DNA of 64,000 nucleotides from Chloroflexota bacterium (GTDB lineage: Bacteria > Chloroflexota > Limnocylindria > Limnocylindrales > CSP1-4). The notes beneath the pieces are model-generated. The model was not told the origin of the DNA, ran no database searches, and saw only the letters and a list, made by a program, of their open reading frames with translations. Where the stretch lies: NCBI GenBank assembly GCA_026004015.1, contig BPIH01000008.1, positions 1 to 64,000 on the forward strand. Direction: 5' to 3'. This document shows, in pieces, positions 1 through 11,806 of this stretch (positions are counted from its first letter, which is position 1; each line of letters begins with the position of its first letter). The translations under genes were made by a program, and so were the position numbers.

Positions 1-227
1 GATCGTATCCGGAGGGCGGCGGGGACGGGGCGCCGGGTTACGCGCGCACCGTCGAGAGCGGGCGTCTCTGCGGGAGGCTCCCTTCGTACCAGCCCTCGCC
101 CGCCAATCGGGGGATGACGACCGTCCCAACCCCGGTACGAGAGCCCGCGGTGCGACTCGGCACCACTTTTGCCGTAGGTGGTGTGGTGGGAGGCGGTGCG
201 GATCGTTCCGGAGGGGCGCCCGACCCC

Positions 228-256
228 TTGCAATAGCCCTTACGGGGTAGTACTTT
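228..256 (+). promoter_or_regulatory. sigma70-type promoter upstream of surface protein
   Basis: TTGCAA at 228-233 and TACTTT at 251-256 are separated by 17 bases. It is the only promoter-like pair seen in the first 364 bases, which otherwise show no credible gene. Transcription would start near 263, leaving a leader of about 100 bases before the start at 365. Confidence 0.45.
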
Positions 257-364
257 CCGTGCACTGCTGCCGGCTGAACCGGATGGCCGGCCAGGGGGTT
301 TCGGACTCATCAGGGAGCTGTTATCGCCCGATCGGTATCCGGGGGAATGCGGGAGGACCCAGGC

Positions 365-3300
365 ATGGTGTCTCGGGGATTGCTGCCGTTCGCGATCGCT
401 GCGCGCTCGCCGGAGCTTCGTGCTCCTGTGGAGCGCGCTCTTCGTTTTCTCGCTCCTCCTTGCAGTACGCGACCTTCGCCGCCCCGCAGCGGGCGCTCGC
501 CGTCCACGACGAAGGGGCTCTTCGAGCTCGACGGGAACGCGGTCGCCAGCTCCGATCGCGGGCGGATGACTGGAGCCAGGTCTACGGCGGGAGCTCGTCG
601 GCCCTCGTGACTCAGTTCATCACTGACCCGACCGACAGCAATACGGACGACACCTTCACCGGCGGAAGCACGAAGGACGACCTCCCGCTCTCAGGCTGGC
701 TCTGGAAGACGGCGAAGGCAACCCCGATCAAGAACGACATCGCCCACGCCTTTGCCGCTCTCTACACGAACGACGGTGGCGACAAGATTGCCTACTTTGG
801 GCTCGACAAGATCGAGGCCGACGGCAACAACTTCGCTGGCTTCTGGTTCTTCCAGGGGCCCGTCGGTCGGACTGGAGCCGGCACCGGGAGCGGCAGCCCA
901 TTCACGGGCAGCCATGTCGTCGGCGACATCCTCGTCCTCGCCAACTACACGAACGGCGGCGCGCGTTGCCGACTTCGACATCTACAAGTGGGTCGGCACC
1001 GGCGGTGATGTGAACGGAACGCTCCAGACGGTCGCAACGGGAGTCGAGTGCGGCACTGCGTCCGGCGACGATGCCTGCGGCATCACGAACGGCGCCGATG
1101 CGGTGGCTCCTTGGCCGTTCGAGGGTCGCGATCGTCCGGCCGGCACGTTCGGACCCGGCACGTTCTTCGAAGCCGGCCTCGAACCTCGACCGCGCTCGGC
1201 CTCTGGGGAGAGCTGCTTTACGACCTTCCTGGCCGAGACGCGCGCCTCCCAGTCCGTCGACGCCGTCGCTGTCCGATTTCGCCCTCGGGAGCTTCGACAC
1301 CTGCGGCTCCGGTGACCATCGTCAAGAACGCCGTCCCAAACGACCCCCAGGACTTCAGCTTCACCCAAAACGTCGATGGCAGCGGGGGCTTCAGCCTCGA
1401 TGACGATGCCGACCCGGCGCTCTCGAACAGCAAGGTCTTCGACCGGGTCAACCCGGGGACGTACACTGTCAGCGAGGACGCCCTCCCCGCTGGCTGGAAG
1501 CTGACCAATATCACGTGTGACGACGCCGACTCGACGGTCGATCTCGCAGAGTCGGACCGCGACGATCCGGGTCGCTGCGACCGAAGACGTCACCTGCACC
1601 TTCACGAACACGAAGCTCGCCAAGCTCATCGTCGAGAAGCAGACGAGCCCCGACGGGGCGCCCGGCTCCTTCTCGTTCTCGCGGTGCCGTCTCCGGCTCC
1701 ATCGGCGACGGCGGCACGATCGCCTCCGGGCTTCCTCGATCCCGGGTGCGTACACCGTCACCGAGGCCGACCCGGCGCCGCCCTTCGACCTCGGCGCCAT
1801 CACCTGCGACGACACGAACAGCAGTGGCGACGTCGACGACCCGCACGGCCACCTTCCGGCTCGAGGCCGGCGAGGTCGTGACCTGCACCTTCACGAACGT
1901 CCAGCGCGGGCACGGTCACGATCATCAAGGACGCCGTCCCCGACGACCCGCAGGACTTCAGCTTCAGCGGCGGGCTCGGCAGCTTCACCCTCGACGACGA
2001 CGGCAGCGAGGCCGGCACGCCGAGCATGATGACCTTCACCAACGTCCGTGCCCGGCTCCTACACCGTGACCGAGGCGCGCCGTGCGCCGGCTGGGACCTC
2101 ACCGGCGTCGACCTGCACCGGCACCCGGCGGCTCCAGCGGCAGCCGGGACGGGGCGTCCGCCGCGATCACCCTCACCCCGGGCGGCTCGGTCACCTGCAC
2201 CTTCACGAACACGAAGCGGGGCACGATCGTCGTCGACAAGGTCAGCCGATCCCTCGAGGTGACCCGGCGACCTTCGCCTTCAGACTCTCCGGTGGGCCCG
2301 TCTCGGTCAGCCAGAGCTTCGGCCTGACGGCGATGCAGGCGACCCCCCTCAACAGTCGGGACCCTCAAGCCGGCACGTACAGCGTCGACCGAGACCGTCC
2401 CCGCCGGCTGGGACCTGACCGGTGCCTCGCTGCGACGACGCGACAGCAACCTCTGGCGGCGACGGCGACCTTCCCGTCGCCCCCGGCGAGACCGTCACCT
2501 GCACCTTCACGAACACGAAGCGGGGCACGATCATCGTCGACAAGGTCACCGATCCCTCCGGTGACCCCAGAGCTTCGCCTTCAGCCTCTCGGGCGGCCCC
2601 GACGCGGTCGAGCCAGGACTTCAGCCTGACCGATGCGGCGACCCCCCACGACAGCGGGGCGCTCAAGCCCGGCACGTACAGCGTCAGCGAGACGGTCCCG
2701 GCGGGCTGGGATCTGACGAGCGCCTCCTGCTCCGACGAGAGCGATCCGCCGAGATCGACCTCGCCCCCGGCGAGACCGTGACCTGCACCTTCACGAACAC
2801 GAAGCGGGGCACGATCATCGTCGACAAGGTCACCGATCCCTCCGGTGACCCCAGAGCTTCGCCTTCAACCTCTCGGGTGGCCCCGACGCGGTCGAGCCAG
2901 GACTTCAGCCTGACCGATGCGGCGACCCCCCACGACAGCTGGCGCGCTCAAGCCCGGCACGTACAGCGTCAGCGAGACGGTCCCGGCGGCTGGGATCTGA
3001 CCGGCGCCTCCTGCTCCGACGAGGGCGACCCGTCGGCCGGCGACGGGACCTTGCATCCCCCAACGGCCGCCGAGAGCGACCCGGCCAGCATCGACCTCGC
3101 CCCCGGCGAGACCGTGACCTGCACCTTCACGAACACGAAGCGGGGCACGATCATCGTCGACAAGGTCACCGATCCCTCCGGTGACCCGCAGAGCTTCGCC
3201 TTCAACCTCTCGGGTGGCCCCGACGCGGTCGAGCCAGGACTTCAGCCTGACCGATGCGGCGACCCCCCACGACAGCGGCGCCCTCAAGCCCGGCACGTAC

Positions 3301-5619
3301 AGCGTCAGCGAGACGGTCCCGGCGGGCTGGGATCTGACCGGCGCCTCCTGCTCCGACGAGAGCGACCCGGCGCAGATCGACCTCGCCCCCGGCGAGACCG
3401 TCACCTGCACCTTCACGAACACGAAGCGGGGCACGATCATCGTCGAGAAGCAGACGAACCCCGACGGCGCGACCGACGAGTTCACCTTCACCGGTGACGC
3501 CGCCGGGACCATCGCCGACGGCGAGCAGATCGTGGTCTCCGAACCTCGTCCCCGGCACCTACACCTCGACCGAGGCCGATCCGGGAGCCGACTGGGATCT
3601 CGGCGCCATCGTCTGCGACGACACGAACAGCAGCGGGACGTCGCCGACCCGGACGGCGACCTTCCAGCTCGATCCCGGGCGAGACCGTGACCTGCACCTT
3701 CACGAACGTCCAGCGCGGGCACGATCACGATCATCAAGAACGCCGTCCCCGACGATCCCCAGGACTTCAGCTTCACCCAGACCATCGACGAGTCGGGCGG
3801 CTTCCTGCTCGACGACGACGCCGATGGCACCCTCTCGAACACGAAGAGCTTCGAGAACGTCGTCGCCGGTGACTACAGCGTCACCGAGGCGGGCGTCGGC
3901 GGCTGGGATCTGACCGGCGTCGACTGCACGACGACCGGCGGCTCGAGCGCCGTCCGCGACGGCCACTCCGTCGACATCCACCTCACCGAGGGTGGCTCGG
4001 TCACCTGCGTCTTCACGAACACGAAGCGCGGCTCGATCACGATCGTCAAGGACGCCGTCCCGAATGACCCGCAGGACTTCGGCTTCAGCGGCGACCTCGG
4101 GACCTTCAGCCTCGACGACGATGACGATCCGACCCTCTCGAACAGCTTCACCTCCTCGAACCTCGTCCCCGGCACCTACGGCGTCGAGGAGACGCCGGTG
4201 GCCGGCTGGGATCTGACGAGCGCCGTCTGCTCCGACGAGAGCGACCCGGCCGAGATCGACCTCGATCCCGGGGAGAGCGTGACCTGCACCTTCACGAACG
4301 AGCGGCCGTCGATCTCGGTCACGAAGACCGCCGGTGACGCGGCCGACGGGGCGACCTTCACGACCCTCGCCGGGCCCGTCACCTACACGTACGTCGTGAC
4401 GAACAGCGGGCCGGTCGCCCTCGAGAACGTGACCGTTACCGACGACAACGGCACGCCGTCCGACACGAGCGACGACTTCGCGGCCACTGCCCGAAGACGA
4501 CCCTCGACGCCGGCGAGTCGATGACCTGCTCGAAGACGGTCACCGTAAGCGCCGACCGGACGAACACGGCCACCGCCCGCGGCTTCTCGGCCCAGGGCAC
4601 GGAGGTCGTCGACACCGACACGGCCGTCGTCGTCATCCGCCATCCCGATACCGGCATCGACAAGAGCCACGACGACGCCGACGGCGTCGTCGGCCCGGGT
4701 CAGGTCGTGACGTACACGATCGTCGTCCAGGTCGTCGAGGGCCCGGTCACGAACGCCGTCGTCACCGACGAGCTGCCGGACGGCCAGACGTACGTCAGCG
4801 ACTCGCAGCAGTCGAGCCCGCTGCCTCGAGCTTCTCGGTCTCGGCCGACGGCCGGACTCTCACCTGGACCTTCGCCAGCCTGCCGACGGGCAACCCGGCG
4901 GCGACGATCAGCTACCAGGTGACGATCGACAGCGGACGCCGCCTCGGGCGAGCAGACGAACGTCGCCGAGATCTGCGTCTCGGAGCTCGAGGCCTGCAAG
5001 ACCGACGAGACGACGGTCCGCGTGCCGGCCCTCGTCATCGCCAAGGCGTTCACCGGGAACAGCGCAGGGACCGACACGGTCCTGAACGTGCCGCGGGCCG
5101 CCGAGGGTGACACCCTCACGTACACCCTCACCTACACGCTGACCAACGGCCCGGTCACCGGCGCCGTCATCACCGACACCCTGCCGGCCGGCCTGACCTA
5201 CGTCGACGGCTCGGCGGCCGGGAACGACGAGTTCAGCTTCACGAGCTTCGATTCGACGACGCCGGACCCTCCGCTGGGATGCCGCCACGGCGACGAAGAG
5301 CGGCTCGGTGACCTACCAGGTCGTCGTGTCCGCCGGTGCCGCCGCCCTCGCTCAGCCCCTCGTGAACACGGCGGTCATCGACAGCAACGAGACGAACCCG
5401 GACGACGACACGGCGTCGGTGGCGGTCGCTCCGCCGCCCGCGGCCGAGACGGCGACGCCGCGGATCACGCCGCCGCCGACGGACGCGGCCGAACTGCCGG
5501 CCACGAACCCGGGCTCGATGCTCATGATCGCCCTCCTCGTCATCGCCGCCATCGCCCTCCTCGTCGGGCTCCTCACCCCGGCGCCGGCGAGGACGACCCG
5601 CCGGAACCGGCGCCCATGA
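365..5619 (+). pseudogene. secreted prealbumin-like/DUF11 repeat surface protein, multiply frameshifted
   Basis: The reading frame changes many times, but the pieces join into one long surface protein. GGGAGG at 351-356 sits 8 bases before ATG 365. A signal-peptide hydrophobic run (SFVLLWSALFVFSLLLAV) follows in another frame, then an N-terminal domain containing DDWSQVYGG. About ten prealbumin-like (SpaA/Cna-B type) modules of roughly 95 residues come next, each with GTY-V-E, AGWDLT and TCTFTN motifs (about 1587 to 4300). Two or three DUF11-like modules follow (about 4310-5400). The C-terminus is AELPATNPG, a hydrophobic helix and RTTRRNRRP, i.e. a cell-surface anchor resembling an LPXTG signal. 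No in-frame stop interrupts the restored frame, so the disruption may be assembly error rather than decay. Likely role is adhesion or cell-surface structure; no ligand can be inferred. Confidence 0.7.
2487..3470 (+). repeat. near-identical tandem copies of the prealbumin-like module
   Basis: A block beginning CGAGACCGT(C/G)ACCTGCACC recurs near 2487, 2771, 3107 and 3391 (spacing about 284, 336 and 284 bases). The copies are almost identical at the DNA level, unlike the more diverged modules on either side. Two copies read GACCCCAGAG where the third reads GACCCGCAGAG, a one-base length difference that changes frame at the same place in both. Confidence 0.75.
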
Positions 5620-5963
5620 GGCGTCGGTGAACCGACCGGGGAGCTGACCTCGGGTCCCCGAGACCCGGACGGGGCGTGCCGCACAGCCGGCGCGCCCCGT
5701 CCGCCGTTTCGGTGGGCTCGTTCCGCCGATCCTCGTTCCGCCGATCCTGGAGGCCTGGTACCAGGGACCCAGGACCGTCGGTGCCTGGAAGCACCGGAAT
5801 CGGTCGTGAAAGGCCGGTCTGGTGGGGTTGGGATGCGACGGAAGTACTGGAACCTGCAAGGTTCGTCGGCGATGATGGTCGTGCTGCCGGGACGAACCGA
5901 GCAGCGGCACTCATGGCGGGCCTCTCGCCCGCAGGGAACTCGGGGACCACCCAGGAGGTTGTC
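5620..5963 (+). other. intergenic region between the two surface-protein genes
   Basis: This 344-base gap holds a hairpin terminator (5666-5703), a 15-base tandem duplication (5717-5731 and 5732-5746), a 12-base palindrome CCTGGTACCAGG (about 5754-5765), and a Shine-Dalgarno sequence AGGAGG at 5953-5958 for the next gene. The roughly 190-base leader in front of that gene looks structured, but I could not match it to a known riboswitch consensus. Confidence 0.5.
5666..5703 (+). terminator. hairpin terminator after repeat surface protein
   Basis: An 11-base perfect stem (5666-5676 with 5693-5703, CGGACGGGGCG / CGCCCCGTCCG) encloses a 16-base loop and is followed by a short T-containing run. 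It lies 47 bases after the stop at 5619. Confidence 0.6.
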
Positions 5964-7008
5964 ATGTCAACGATTCGCGCTACGCGCCGGCCCTCGGCCG
6001 CCATCCGGCTTGTCGGCTGGCTGTCCGTCGTGACCCTGGTCGCCCTGGCGGCCATCGGGCCCTCCGTCGGCCTCACCCGAGCCGCCTCGGTCGATGGCCG
6101 CTTCATCGACATTCCGCAAGGCACGGGGCAACCCGAGTGCACCGACGAGCTCCTCGGAAGCTACGACTTCGGGTTTCGGGTCGACGGTAAGGACCTCACG
6201 AATGACGGCACCTGGAAGCTCTTTAGCCACGACTTCGGGTCGTTCACGGCCAGCCTCGAGATCGCCGGCCACGCCGGCTCGGACGACGACTCGGTTCCGA
6301 ACTCCATCGACTTCCGAAACGCGAGCCCCGGCGTCTGGGCGATCTTCGTGAAGGCCGGCCAAGACGGTTATCTCTATGAGTACGGTGGCCCTACGGTGGC
6401 CGACACGAATCTCGCTGGCCCGGACGGGAAGAACATCAGCCATCTCGAGATCTGCTACCGAGAAGCGGTCGAGCCGTCCGTCGAGCCCTCGGTCGAGCCC
6501 AGCGTCGAGCCGTCCGTCGAGCCCAGCGTCGAGCCGTCCGTCGAGCCCTCGGTCGAGCCCAGCGTCGAGCCGTCCGACGAGCCCTCGGTCGAGCCCAGCG
6601 TCGAGCCGTCCGTCGAGCCCAGCGTCGAGCCGTCCGTCGAGCCCTCGGTCGAGCCCAGCCGTCGAGCCGTCCGTCGAGCCCTCGGTCGAGCCCAGCGTCG
6701 AGCCGTCCGTCGAGCCCTCGGTCGAGCCCAGCGTCGAGCCGTCCGTCGAGCCCTCGGTCGAGCCCAGCGTCGAGCCGTCCGTCGAGCCCAGCGTCGAGCC
6801 CTCGGTCGAGCCGTCGCCGACTCTGGAACCCACCGGCGAGGTCCTCCCGGCGACCGGGACGCCGCGGGTCACCCCGCCCGCGACGGACACCGCCACCATC
6901 GCTTCGAGGCCGAACCCCGTCGCCTGGCGGATCGCCCTCCTCGCCATCGCCGCGGCCATCGCCTTCCTCCTCGTCCTCACCCCGGCGACTGACCGGCGGC
7001 GGCGCTAG
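5964..7008 (+). CDS. secreted protein with VEPS-repeat stalk and LPATG-type C-terminal anchor, one frameshift
   Basis: ATG 5964 follows AGGAGG (5953-5958) by 5 bases. The N-terminus is a long signal peptide ([19 protein letters not shown]) followed by a globular domain of about 120 residues with no family I recognise. Next comes a low-complexity stalk of Val/Asp-Glu-Pro-Ser units (6468-6815), then [22 protein letters not shown], about 15 residues, a hydrophobic helix ([18 protein letters not shown]) and an RRRR tail. An extra C near 6659-6660 inside the repeats shifts the frame; removing it joins the stalk to the anchor. The C-terminal segment resembles that of the upstream surface protein, so both are probably displayed by the same route. 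The stalk should be extended and acidic. Confidence 0.75.
6468..6815 (+). repeat. 12-bp repeat array encoding VEPS units
   Basis: Twelve-base units GTCGAGCCSNSS (GTCGAGCCGTCC, GTCGAGCCCTCG, GTCGAGCCCAGC) repeat about 28 times with one GACGAGCCC variant. The order of the three variants is itself semi-periodic, suggesting 24- and 36-base higher-order duplications. One unit contains an extra C (6659-6660). Confidence 0.9.
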
Positions 7009-7025
7009 CCCTCGCTGTCCCCGAG

Positions 7026-7062
7026 GATGAGGCCGAGCCGCCGAGCGCGGCTCGGCCTCATC
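7026..7062. terminator. bidirectional hairpin terminator
   Basis: A perfect 16-base stem (7026-7041 with 7047-7062) closes a 5-base loop between two convergent genes that end at 7008 (plus) and 7106 (minus). The position and symmetry fit a terminator serving both genes. Confidence 0.8.
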
Positions 7063-7105
7063 ACGTTCCGGACGACGAACCCGCTGCGTCGAATCGCAGC
7101 GACCC

Positions 7106-7852
7106 TCAGAGCGACAGCCGTTCGCCGCGGGTGACGAAGCGAACCGGGCCGCCGTACGCCGCCCTGACCCGCTCCAGCACGGGGGCCGGATCGAAGCCCA
7201 TCTGGATGTGCGTCAGTAGGATCCGGCCCGGTCGAGCGTCCCGGGCGAGCTCGACGATGTCGTCGGCGTTCAGGTGCCAGGCCCCCTCCGGCACCGGACT
7301 CGTCCCGAAGGAGACCTCGACGAGGAGCGTGTCGCCCTCGCGGACGAGGCGGAGCAGGTCGGTCACTCGCCCGCAGTCGCCCGAGTAGACGAGCCCGGTT
7401 GAGCCATCGGGTGCCGTCACCCGAAAGGCGTAGCTGTCGGCTGTGTGGGCCACCCGCGCCGCCTCCACCCCGAACGGGCCCACGCCGAAGAGCCCGGGCT
7501 CGAGGGCCGCCACGTCGAGGGACGCAGCGGCGAAGCCCGGCTCGCCGTGGAGGGCATCGAGCCGCTCGGCGAGGCCGCCCGGGCCGAAGACCTGCACCCG
7601 ACCCGGCGGCCTGAGCTCGTAGCGGAGGTAGTGGCGGAGCGGAACGAGGTCGATGAAGTGGTCCGGGTGAAGGTGGCTGATGAGGATCCCGGACACCCGG
7701 CTCGGCTCGACGGCGAGGGCGAGCTCGGTGAAGGTGCCCTGCCCGAGATCGAGGACGATGGCGCCGCCGGCGGCCTCGACGAGATAGGCCGACCCGAGGG
7801 CGCCCGGGCGGTTCGAGTAGGCCGGACCGGCACCGAGGACGGTCAGCTCCAC
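7106..7852 (-). CDS. MBL-fold metal-dependent hydrolase, RNase Z/phosphodiesterase-like
   Basis: The 248-residue protein carries the metallo-beta-lactamase motif H60-L-H62-P-D64-H65, with further candidate metal ligands H136, D159 (YSGDCGR) and H215 (LLTHIQMG). This arrangement is typical of the RNase Z / cyclic-nucleotide phosphodiesterase branch rather than beta-lactamases or glyoxalase II. It starts with GTG at 7852 and has no signal peptide, so it is cytoplasmic. The next minus-strand gene upstream starts beyond a 143-base gap. The substrate cannot be told from sequence: it lacks the extended exosite of true tRNase Z, so a generic phosphodiester or small-molecule hydrolase is the safer call. 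Confidence 0.8.
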   Translation of the reverse strand: MELTVLGAGPAYSNRPGALGSAYLVEAAGGAIVLDLGQGTFTELALAVEPSRVSGILISHLHPDHFIDLVPLRHYLRYELRPPGRVQVFGPGGLAERLDALHGEPGFAAASLDVAALEPGLFGVGPFGVEAARVAHTADSYAFRVTAPDGSTGLVYSGDCGRVTDLLRLVREGDTLLVEVSFGTSPVPEGAWHLNADDIVELARDARPGRILLTHIQMGFDPAPVLERVRAAYGGPVRFVTRGERLSL

Positions 7853-7995
7853 GACGGGCGGCTCAGCGGGTGGGCGGGGAGCTCGGCGAGTGGACGCGCA
7901 TCGCTCGCCAGCCTACCCGAAGGCAGCCCACCCCGGGAGGATCGCACCGGGGGACCGGGCGACGGGGATCGGTCGCGAGGTGGCGTAGCCGCCGA

Positions 7996-8811
7996 CTACG
8001 GCGAGGGCGAACCCTGGCCGGGCGGGGTTCGACCGGGCTTCGGGCTCGGTGGGCCACCCGGCCCTGCCGTCGGAGGCGGCGCGCTTGGAGCCCCCGACGG
8101 CGGGCTCTCGCTCGCTCCCGGTCCTGGGAGCGGCGACGGCTTGCCGCGGCCCTTGATCTTCTCGATCGTCGCCTCGTTCCGTTCCATGGTCTGGGTGACG
8201 GCCTCGGCGGCCGGTGCCGGGAGTCGGTCGGCGAGGGTATCGAGGACGACCTGGTGGCGCTCGAGGACGATCTCGAGGCGGTCGACCCGATCGAGATCGC
8301 TCCCCGCCGCCTGGAGGGCCGAAGCGACGGTCTCCCGGTACGCCTCGAGGGCGGCTCGAACGGCCGCGCCGTTGCCGTGCTCGGCGGCCGCCTGCGCCTC
8401 CGAGAGCCGGGCCTCGAGTCGCTCGAGCTCCGCCTGCGTCCGCCCCTGCGGGTCGGCCGGCAGGACCAGCGTTTCCGCCCAGAGCCGGAGCCCGTAGAGG
8501 GGGCCACCGGGGCTGCTGGCGGCGGTCACGCCGGTCAGGGCGACAAGGGCGAGGCTCGCTGCGAGGAGGGCCATGGCCGGCCGGCGGAGCCAGCGGCGCC
8601 CACCCGTCCGGGCGGTTCGGCGGGCAGCCCGGCCCTCGAGCGGCACGAGGCCGAGGGCCCGGCGCTGTGCTTCGCGGACGAAGCGGCGCCGAAGGCGGTC
8701 CCGAGCCTCGGGGGCGAGGGCGAGCCGCTCGTCGGCATACCGCCGGAGGAGGTCCTCGAGGGCGGTCCGCTCGTCGTCGGGGGTCATGTGCGGGGTCGTG
8801 CGTTCGGTCAT
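7996..8811 (-). CDS. DUF5667-type membrane protein, putative anti-sigma partner
   Basis: The protein has 271 residues. A cytoplasmic N-terminal helical region of about 75 residues (RYADERLALAPEARDRLR) precedes one membrane segment (PAMALLAASLALVALTGVTAAS). An outside region follows, rich in Glu/Ala/Arg helices (ETLVLPADPQGRTQAELERLEARL) typical of DUF5667, with a Pro/Ser/Gly-rich tail. Its start overlaps the stop of the ECF sigma gene by 4 bases. That coupling suggests it sequesters or tunes the sigma factor at the membrane, as many DUF5667 neighbours are thought to do. No zinc-type anti-sigma HxxxCxxC motif is visible. Confidence 0.7.
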   Translation of the reverse strand: MTERTTPHMTPDDERTALEDLLRRYADERLALAPEARDRLRRRFVREAQRRALGLVPLEGRAARRTARTGGRRWLRRPAMALLAASLALVALTGVTAASSPGGPLYGLRLWAETLVLPADPQGRTQAELERLEARLSEAQAAAEHGNGAAVRAALEAYRETVASALQAAGSDLDRVDRLEIVLERHQVVLDTLADRLPAPAAEAVTQTMERNEATIEKIKGRGKPSPLPGPGASESPPSGAPSAPPPTAGPGGPPSPKPGRTPPGQGSPSP

Positions 8812-9497
8812 TGGTCGGTGGTTCGTGGTCGCGGAGCGTCCGCCCGCTTCACCCGGCGGGCGCGAGGCGTCGCCTCGGTCGCCCCGACGCCATCGGCCGC
8901 GGACGTGGCCTCGACCTCGCCGGCTTCGGCGCCAGGGTCGGGTTCACCGGTGGCCGTGCTCAGGCCGAGCCGGCGCCGAAGGGCGGCGATGGCCCGGAAC
9001 TGGAGGCCCCGGATCGTTCCCTCCTGGCGCCCCATGGCGACGGCAGCCTCGCGGGCCGACAGCCCGGCGAAGAAGCGGAGGGCGATGACCTCCCGCTGAT
9101 CGTCGGTCAGTTCGGCCAGGGCGGCGCTCACTCTGTCGATGTCCTCTCGGAGCCCGGCCACGTCGTCGGGACCCATCGCGTCAGCGGGCCGGTCGCTCAC
9201 CTCGCTCAGGTCGACGGCGACGCGGCTCGTTCGTATGTGGTCGATGATGGCGTTCCGGGCGAGCCGGAACAGCCAGCCCCCGAAGGGGATGCCCCGTTCC
9301 TCGTAGCGAGGCAGGGCCTCCAGGACCTTGACGAAGATCGTCTGCGTCAGGTCCTCCGCGTCGGCCGGGTTCCGAACGCGGCTGGCGACGTAGCGGTAGA
9401 CCCGCTCGTGGAAGTGGTCGAAGAGGGCGGCGCAGGCGTCGGCGTCACCCGCTCGAGCGGCGGCCACGAGCTGGTCGATCGTTTCGTCGTGATCCAT
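8808..9497 (-). CDS. ECF-family RNA polymerase sigma factor
   Basis: The 229-residue protein has a sigma-70 region 2 (NPADAEDLTQTIFVKVLEALPRY, then GWLFRLARNAIIDHIRTSR) and a region 4 helix-turn-helix (LTDDQREVIALRFFAGLSAREAAVAMG). A 55-residue acidic then basic low-complexity tail is longer than usual. ATG 9497 opens the pair sigma factor - DUF5667 protein, coupled by ATGA. It would direct RNA polymerase to a small regulon, probably envelope related given its membrane partner. Confidence 0.9.
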   Translation of the reverse strand: MDHDETIDQLVAAARAGDADACAALFDHFHERVYRYVASRVRNPADAEDLTQTIFVKVLEALPRYEERGIPFGGWLFRLARNAIIDHIRTSRVAVDLSEVSDRPADAMGPDDVAGLREDIDRVSAALAELTDDQREVIALRFFAGLSAREAAVAMGRQEGTIRGLQFRAIAALRRRLGLSTATGEPDPGAEAGEVEATSAADGVGATEATPRARRVKRADAPRPRTTDQ

Positions 9498-9518
9498 AAC
9501 GATCCGCTCGGTCCCCCG

Positions 9519-10549
9519 TTAGGCGAGCGACCCGGCTCGTCGGCGCCCACCCGCGCCGGTCGCCAGGTCCGTGGCGGTCGAGGCCAGCGAGCCGGCGGGC
9601 GCGCCGGAGCCCGCCACGGCCTCGAGGATCGCCGGCGGGATGGTCACCGCCACCGGCGAAGGGCCGCGCCGGAAGTGGACGCTCCGCCAGCCGCCCGAGG
9701 CGACGAGGGCGTACGCGGACCGGAGCCCGGCGGCGAAGTGGTGGGCCCGGTGGGCATCCGAGCCGACGGTGATTCGCTCGCCACCGAGGGCCCGGTAACG
9801 GGCGATGATGGTCGGGTGCGGGTACGGTTCCCCGGCCGCCTGGCGGAGCCCGCTCGCGTTGATCTCGAGCCCCGTGCCGCTCTCGACGAGGGCGCGCAGG
9901 ATCGGCTCGACGAGCTCCGGCGCGGCGGCGAGGGCGGACGGAGGGACGTGGGGGACGAGGTACCGCTTCACGAAGTCGAGATGGCCGAGGGTGTCGAAGA
10001 GCCCGCTCCGGGCAGCGGCGAGGACCTCGTCGTAGTAGGGAGCGACGATCTCCCGGAGGCTCCGCCCGGCGACGAAGGTCGCCACCCGCTCGGGCCGGTA
10101 CGGCGAGTCGGCCCCGACGTGGACGGAACCGATGACGAAGTCGTAGCGATGGCGCCGGAGATGGTCGTGGATCTCGGCCTCGAACCGCCGCTCGTACGTG
10201 ATCTCGGCGCCGTACCGCACGGCCACCCGGTCCGCCCAGCGCTCGGCGAGCTCCCGGACGAGCCGCTCGCGCTCCGTCGGCGGGACGCCCGAGGTCGGGA
10301 CCCGGGGATCGAAGTCGAGGTGGTCGGTGATCGCGATCTCGGCGATCCCGCGCGCGACGGCGAGGGCCGGGTAGACGTCGAGGGGGACGTCGCTGTCGTG
10401 GGAGAGGCGGGTGTGGAGGTGGCTGTCGAGGGGGAGGTCGCGGTCGGCCGGCTCGGTCGCCGGCTCCGTGGTCGCCCCGGACGGGCGGGCGGCCGACCGG
10501 CCAGCGTCGGCGGTGCCCTCGGCCCCCGTCGATCCCCCGCTCCGCCCGC

Positions 10550-10553
<4 letters not shown>
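9519..10553 (-). CDS. PHP-domain phosphoesterase, histidinol-phosphatase-like
   Basis: The protein has 344 residues. After a roughly 40-residue Gly/Ala/Thr-rich leader, the PHP signature DSHLHTRLSHDSD begins, followed by AITDHLDF, GAEITYE, IGSVH, LGHLDFVKRY, LEINASG and GSDAHRAHHF. These supply the usual trinuclear metal ligands. The architecture matches HisK-type histidinol phosphatases, but no his gene is nearby. GTG 10553 overlaps the stop of kbl, so it belongs to the threonine-degradation operon. A promiscuous phosphatase role is possible. Confidence 0.8.

Positions 10554-11802
<1,249 letters not shown>

Positions 11803-11806
<4 letters not shown>

Noticed and set aside
5770-5963. Riboswitch in the leader of the VEPS protein
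   Set aside because: The leader looks structured and ends in a good Shine-Dalgarno, but I could not match conserved cores of c-di-GMP, c-di-AMP, cobalamin or other known classes.
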